Source: Halovenus sp. (GTDB lineage Archaea; Halobacteriota; Halobacteria; Halobacteriales; Haloarculaceae). From it: a DNA stretch of 16,144 nt. Below, in pieces: positions 13,348-16,144 of this stretch. The stretch is taken from the NCBI GenBank assembly GCA_003551265.1, contig PUMG01000136.1, forward strand, positions 1 through 16,144, given 5' to 3'. The translations under genes were made by a program, and so were the position numbers. Positions within the stretch are counted from its first letter, which is position 1; each line of letters opens with the position of its first letter. The notes below the pieces were generated by a model that worked only from the letters and a program-made list of their open reading frames with translations, did no database searches and had not been told where the DNA came from.

Positions 13348-13968
13348 TCAGTTCTCGACGTCGACGGCGGTCTCTTCCTCGACGGCGACCTCTTCGGGTC
13401 GGGCTTCGAGGGTCATCTTCTGAATCTCGACGCGGCGAAGCGGGTAGATTGTCTTCGCCTCGTTGTAGATGGCCGAAGAGAGGTCGCCGTACACGACGCG
13501 GTCGACGAGGTTCTCGAACGTCCGGTCTTCGGCGGCGTCTTTGACGATGTCGATCATCGTCCGCCGGATTGCCTTCTCCTGGCTCTCGTCTGCCGACTTG
13601 GTTGTCAGCGCGACCGGCTGAATCTGGACGCGGTAGTCGTCAGTCGTCAGCACCGTCACGTACGCCTCGACTTTCGAGGAGCCGCGGCGGACGAGACTGC
13701 GCATGTAATCGCGGGTGAGTTCGTGCTTGACAAACTCCGTGTATGCGTTCTCGCTCGCAACTTCGGTAATCTTGAATGTCAGCTTCGTGTTGTTGTTGCT
13801 CGCGTCGTTTCGAAGGTCACCCAGCGTCGTCTCGATGGTTCGGCCGAGTGCCATGTCCGGTTCGTCCGCCGGTGTCTGACCGAGCTCTTCCCGGTCGAAC
13901 TGCTCCGGGGCGAGTACGGTGTACCAGCGTTTCTCCTGCTTCTGTCTTGAGACTGATCGTTCACTCAT
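13348..13968 (-). CDS. rps3ae: 30S ribosomal protein S3Ae (eS1)
   Basis: This 206-residue protein of the small subunit platform is shared by archaea and eukaryotes. Family features are the basic N-terminus SRQKQEKRWYTVLAP, GRTIETTLGDL, KLTFKITEV, the RDYMRSLVRRGSSKV loop and the C-terminal IYPLRRVEIQKMTLEARPEE segment, followed by an acidic tail typical of halophiles. Its start overlaps the last 8 bp of pcc1, so it is the distal gene of the rps15-recJ-pcc1-rps3ae operon and is probably translated by coupling. No upstream ribosome-binding site is evident, consistent with coupling. Confidence 0.96.
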   Translation of the reverse strand: MSERSVSRQKQEKRWYTVLAPEQFDREELGQTPADEPDMALGRTIETTLGDLRNDASNNNTKLTFKITEVASENAYTEFVKHELTRDYMRSLVRRGSSKVEAYVTVLTTDDYRVQIQPVALTTKSADESQEKAIRRTMIDIVKDAAEDRTFENLVDRVVYGDLSSAIYNEAKTIYPLRRVEIQKMTLEARPEEVAVEEETAVDVEN

Positions 13969-14218
13969 GGTTTGTATCTGTGGTGGACGGTGCCCCGTCC
14001 TGGGCTGAAAGCTGTGCTGCTACCTGAAGGTTGACGACGTAGTCGTCGACTGTCGCGTGCAACCCGCCGGTCGTCTCGCGTTCGACCTCCGTGATGACGC
14101 ACACCCCGTCGACGTGCGTCTGCATCTCCGTTGTGTTGTCCGGTTCCAGTGACCGAGCGACCTGTCTGGCCGTCTCTCCGTCACTGAACGTCGTCTCGAT
14201 TCGTGCCCGTCTCGTCAT
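13961..14218 (-). CDS. pcc1: KEOPS complex subunit Pcc1
   Basis: Pcc1 is the small dimerising subunit of KEOPS, the complex (Kae1, Bud32, Cgi121, Pcc1) that transfers threonylcarbamoyl to A37 of ANN-decoding tRNAs. The 85-residue product fits in size and pattern: RRARIETTFSDGETARQVAR..LEPDN, a hydrophobic middle VDGVCVITEVE and the helix ATVDDYVVNLQVAAQL. In haloarchaea pcc1 usually lies between a RecJ-like gene and rps3ae, as here. It overlaps the RecJ-like gene by 4 bp (ATGA) and rps3ae by 8 bp. A GGGAGG ribosome-binding site (about 14224-14229) lies inside the end of the upstream gene. The protein is weakly conserved, so the synteny carries much of the call. Confidence 0.87.
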   Translation of the reverse strand: MTRRARIETTFSDGETARQVARSLEPDNTTEMQTHVDGVCVITEVERETTGGLHATVDDYVVNLQVAAQLSAQDGAPSTTDTNHE

Positions 14219-15375
14219 AGTGCCTCCCTGAACGTCCCGACGAACTCGGTCGGGTTCCCGTCGAATCGCGCGCGGCCACGGGTCATCGTGCCCGAGCCGA
14301 GGCCACCGACGGCAGTCGCGGTTTCGCTCACCAGCGAACCGACGCTGGTGTGTGTTTCGGCGTGCTTGCGGGTCGCCGCGGCGGCAGCTTCCCCCTCAGC
14401 GACGGCGAGAACGAGCGGTTCTGGCGACCGGAAGTCCCGCACGAGGCGGGCAACCGTCCCGAGAGGTGCGGTTGCGTCACACTGGACGACGAACAGACCA
14501 TCGTAGCGGGCGGTCGCTGTCGAACGCACTGCGTCGTGCGCGCGGGTCGTGTGCCGTCGCCAGACGTCGAGCGGCGTCGAGGAATCGACGGCGTCGAGCG
14601 TCAGTGGGACAGCGAGGCCAGGTTGCTCCCGCGCTGTTGCATCGAGCACGTCCGCGTATCCCTCGACCGTCTCGAACCGTCCGTCCGGTGTGGCGAGCGG
14701 TCGAAGGAATCGCTCGAGTGTCTCGGCTGCGCGTGGCGTGCTCTGTTCGTCTTCACACACCGCGAGTGCGACCATCGAGGCGACGCGCTGGTGAGTTTCG
14801 TCTGCGTGGTCTCCGGAGACTGTCTCCGCGACCCCAGCGCTTGCAAGCGCCTCGCTGGCGGCGTCGGTGCTCCCGGAGAAGGGTGCGTGAACCAGCGAGG
14901 AGTGTGCGAGTCCGTCCGCGAACTCGCTGGTTGGTACGCCAATGCCGGGTCGTCGCTCCAGACCGTGCTCACTGGCTGTTGCCAGCAGGTCGCTTCCCGG
15001 GGGAGTGTCTGCTGCGTAACTGCCCGCGAGTGCGAGTTCGTAATCTGGGCTTCCGAGCGTTGCTGCCACCGAGAGCGCGGTTTCGCTGGCGGGGGTTCCG
15101 TCGACACCGAAGACTGCGTCGGCGTCCACGGAGGGTCGCCCGAGCGACACCGTCAGGTCAGCGTCCGTCGCCCGCTCTGCTGGTTCGGCGAGTGCCACCA
15201 CCGACGTCTGGTGGGCAACGCCGTTCGATTCGAGCGCGTTCGTCAGCAACCCGGCGGCTGCGACCGCGTCACCGGTGGCGTCCGCGACGAGTCTGACCAG
15301 TCCGGCGTCCAGCAGGTCCACGGCGATGTCACTCGCTTGCGGGGTGGACTCGTCGGGACGGCCGGTGGCTGACAT
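14215..15375 (-). CDS. RecJ/DHH-family (Cdc45-like) protein, probably catalytically inactive
   Basis: This 386-residue protein occupies the locus that haloarchaea and other archaea use for a RecJ-like/GAN protein related to eukaryotic Cdc45, which associates with GINS and MCM at the replication fork. The sequence keeps the fold pattern: LVRLVADATGDAVAAAGLL (27-44) at the place of the DHH motif I, and a C-terminal TAVGGLGSGTMTRGRARFDG-like block at the place of the DHHA1 GGH motif (only its position and GG are used here). It lacks His-x-Asp-x-Asp in motif I and any DHH triad, so metal-dependent nuclease activity is unlikely. It is very Ala-rich and acidic. It starts directly after the rps15 stop (TAG-ATG with no gap) and overlaps pcc1. 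A structural role in replication is inferred from family and locus. Confidence 0.72.
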   Translation of the reverse strand: MSATGRPDESTPQASDIAVDLLDAGLVRLVADATGDAVAAAGLLTNALESNGVAHQTSVVALAEPAERATDADLTVSLGRPSVDADAVFGVDGTPASETALSVAATLGSPDYELALAGSYAADTPPGSDLLATASEHGLERRPGIGVPTSEFADGLAHSSLVHAPFSGSTDAASEALASAGVAETVSGDHADETHQRVASMVALAVCEDEQSTPRAAETLERFLRPLATPDGRFETVEGYADVLDATAREQPGLAVPLTLDAVDSSTPLDVWRRHTTRAHDAVRSTATARYDGLFVVQCDATAPLGTVARLVRDFRSPEPLVLAVAEGEAAAAATRKHAETHTSVGSLVSETATAVGGLGSGTMTRGRARFDGNPTEFVGTFREAL

Positions 15376-15837
15376 CTATACGAGGTTCCGTGCTTTATCT
15401 GGGCTGTAGGTGAACTCCTCGTCGAGTTTGTCGCCGCGGTAGTAGTCGACTAGGCGGCGAATCTTCGATTCGGTGTTCTGGAGCGCCCGCTTGTTCTGGT
15501 AGTCCGTCTGGTTCTGTCGGACGTGGTCGTGGAGGCGAACCGCTCGCTCCATGAGGTTGCGCAGGTCCTCTGGAATCTCGGGCTCTGCGTCGTTCTCGTC
15601 GAGTATCTCGGTCACTTTCTTGCCAGTTGCGAGTGTGATGTCCGGGACGGGCGTCCCCTGAACTCCCTCGTCTCGAAGACGCATTCCGATGGTGCTCGCG
15701 GTCTCTCCCTGCTGTGCCAGTTCGACGACGCGGGCTTCGATTGCCTCGGCGTCGACGTTGCTCCACTCCGGTGGTTCGTCTGCCGCTGGCCTGTCCGAAC
15801 CGGACGAGCCTCGGCGGCGGGTGTGCATTCGTGCCAT
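15376..15837 (-). CDS. rps15: 30S ribosomal protein S15 (uS15), archaeal type
   Basis: This 153-residue protein binds the central domain of 16S rRNA early in small-subunit assembly. The archaeal N-terminal extension begins MARMHTRRRGSSGSDRP; the core contains EIPEDLRNLMERAVRLHDH and ends NTESKIRRLVDYYRG followed by an acidic halophilic tail. It is the first gene of the rps15-recJ-pcc1-rps3ae operon. ATG 15837 is chosen over the in-frame ATG at 15828 and over a far upstream ATG at 16029, since archaeal S15 starts MARMH; the extra 64 residues upstream look like translated non-coding DNA. A CTTCATCG segment 31-43 bp upstream could be a weak TATA element. Confidence 0.95.
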   Translation of the reverse strand: MARMHTRRRGSSGSDRPAADEPPEWSNVDAEAIEARVVELAQQGETASTIGMRLRDEGVQGTPVPDITLATGKKVTEILDENDAEPEIPEDLRNLMERAVRLHDHVRQNQTDYQNKRALQNTESKIRRLVDYYRGDKLDEEFTYSPDKARNLV

Positions 15838-16144
15838 GGTTCTCTTGGTTGGAACACAGACCGTCCGTGCGATGAAGAGTGTCGTCGTGGCGTCTGGCCA
15901 CGCCGCCGACCTGACGACGCCTCCAGAGACAGGTGTCTCTGCCGGACGTCGGCGGTCAGCGGTCGACACTACCGCAATCCCGAGCCGTCGCGTCGACGGC
16001 GAGTCAGATTTGCGGCCGTGCGTTCCCACCCGAGAACAGCCGTTCGAGTGTGTTAACGGTTACGGCTCCCTTCTGTCGCCGTACACGCAGCGGGGGACTC
16101 ATCGCAGTATCGTCAACTCAAATCCAGAAGCGTTTTTATATGAA
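15838..16144. other. Hairpin-rich intergenic region upstream of rps15
   Basis: No convincing gene lies in these 307 bp. Instead there are several inverted repeats: GGCGT/ACGCC (15889-15893 with 15900-15904), an 8-bp outer pair CCGCCGAC/GTCGGCGG (15903-15910 with 15948-15955) around a perfect CAGAGACA-GG-TGTCTCTG (15924-15941), and GCCGTCG-CGT-CGACGGC (15984-16000). They could belong to a structured rps15 leader, an unrecognised small RNA or operator sites. I could not match them to 7S RNA or RNase P RNA. Confidence 0.5.
16133..16141 (+). promoter_or_regulatory. Probable TATA box of a gene beyond the window end
   Basis: GAAGCG followed by TTTTTATAT looks like a strong haloarchaeal BRE/TATA pair reading rightward, so a divergent gene probably begins just past the edge. 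The reverse strand (ATATAAAAA) could instead serve a long-leader rps15 transcript; the purine-rich stretch on the left favours the rightward reading. Confidence 0.45.

Noticed and set aside
14350..15372. Long + strand open frames opposite the RecJ-like gene
   Set aside because: Cys/Arg/Gly-rich shadow translations typical of GC-rich DNA opposite a real gene; no motif and the other strand has perfect operon spacing.
15838..16029. 64-residue N-terminal extension of S15
   Set aside because: Archaeal S15 begins MARMH; the extension is Arg/Thr-rich and overlies hairpin-forming DNA.
15838..16144. 7S (SRP) RNA or RNase P RNA
   Set aside because: The hairpins are suggestive, but the conserved motifs expected for these RNAs are not seen on either strand.

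Overview
The window is a piece of a haloarchaeal chromosome. The evidence is direct: strongly acidic, lysine-poor proteins in GC-rich DNA, archaeal and eukaryote-like informational genes (S3ae, archaeal-type S15, KEOPS Pcc1), a ubiquitin-like SAMP ending in Gly-Gly, class I HMG-CoA reductase, and the cdrS-ftsZ2 cell-division pair that is typical of halophilic archaea. I could not name the species.

Layout. 1-168 is AT-rich and gene-poor. 169-1527 (-) is a secreted lipoprotein of the PQQ sugar dehydrogenase family. 1646-1719 (+) is tRNA-Tyr(GTA). A 25-bp copy of its 3' end lies 139 bp downstream, which looks like the scar of an integrated element. 1972-4171 (+) is a cell-division block: cdrL (ribbon-helix-helix plus zinc ribbons), a 233-bp intergenic region full of inverted repeats, then cdrS and ftsZ2 separated by 2 nt. 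4257-5240 (-) is ncsA (tRNA 2-thiolation), divergent from a haloarchaeal protein of unknown function (5325-5978, +). 5994-6443 (-) is a universal stress protein, divergent from a CBS-pair/MaoC fusion (6556-7509, +). A pyridoxamine-phosphate-oxidase-like flavin protein (7655-8089, +) and a small haloarchaeal protein (8330-8692, -) converge on a gap that holds a 17-bp inverted repeat. 8906-11668 (+) is a type IIA Ca2+-ATPase-like pump. The rest reads leftward: rps15, a degenerate RecJ/DHH protein, pcc1 and rps3ae as one tightly overlapping operon, then hmgA, then samp1.

Functional links. CdrL, CdrS and FtsZ2 form a regulator-target unit for constriction, and the palindromes between cdrL and cdrS are the best candidate control sites in the window. 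The rps15-recJ-pcc1-rps3ae operon couples ribosome parts, tRNA t6A synthesis and a Cdc45/RecJ-type protein. NcsA and SAMP1 belong to the same wider sulfur-transfer and ubiquitin-like system but are 6 kb apart. hmgA feeds isoprenoid lipid synthesis and has a near-perfect palindrome at its expected promoter position.

Most genes are ordinary core haloarchaeal genes. The less explained parts are non-coding: the cdrS leader palindromes, the tRNA-Tyr scar, the 8202-8275 inverted repeat, the hmgA promoter dyad and the hairpin-rich 307 bp upstream of rps15.
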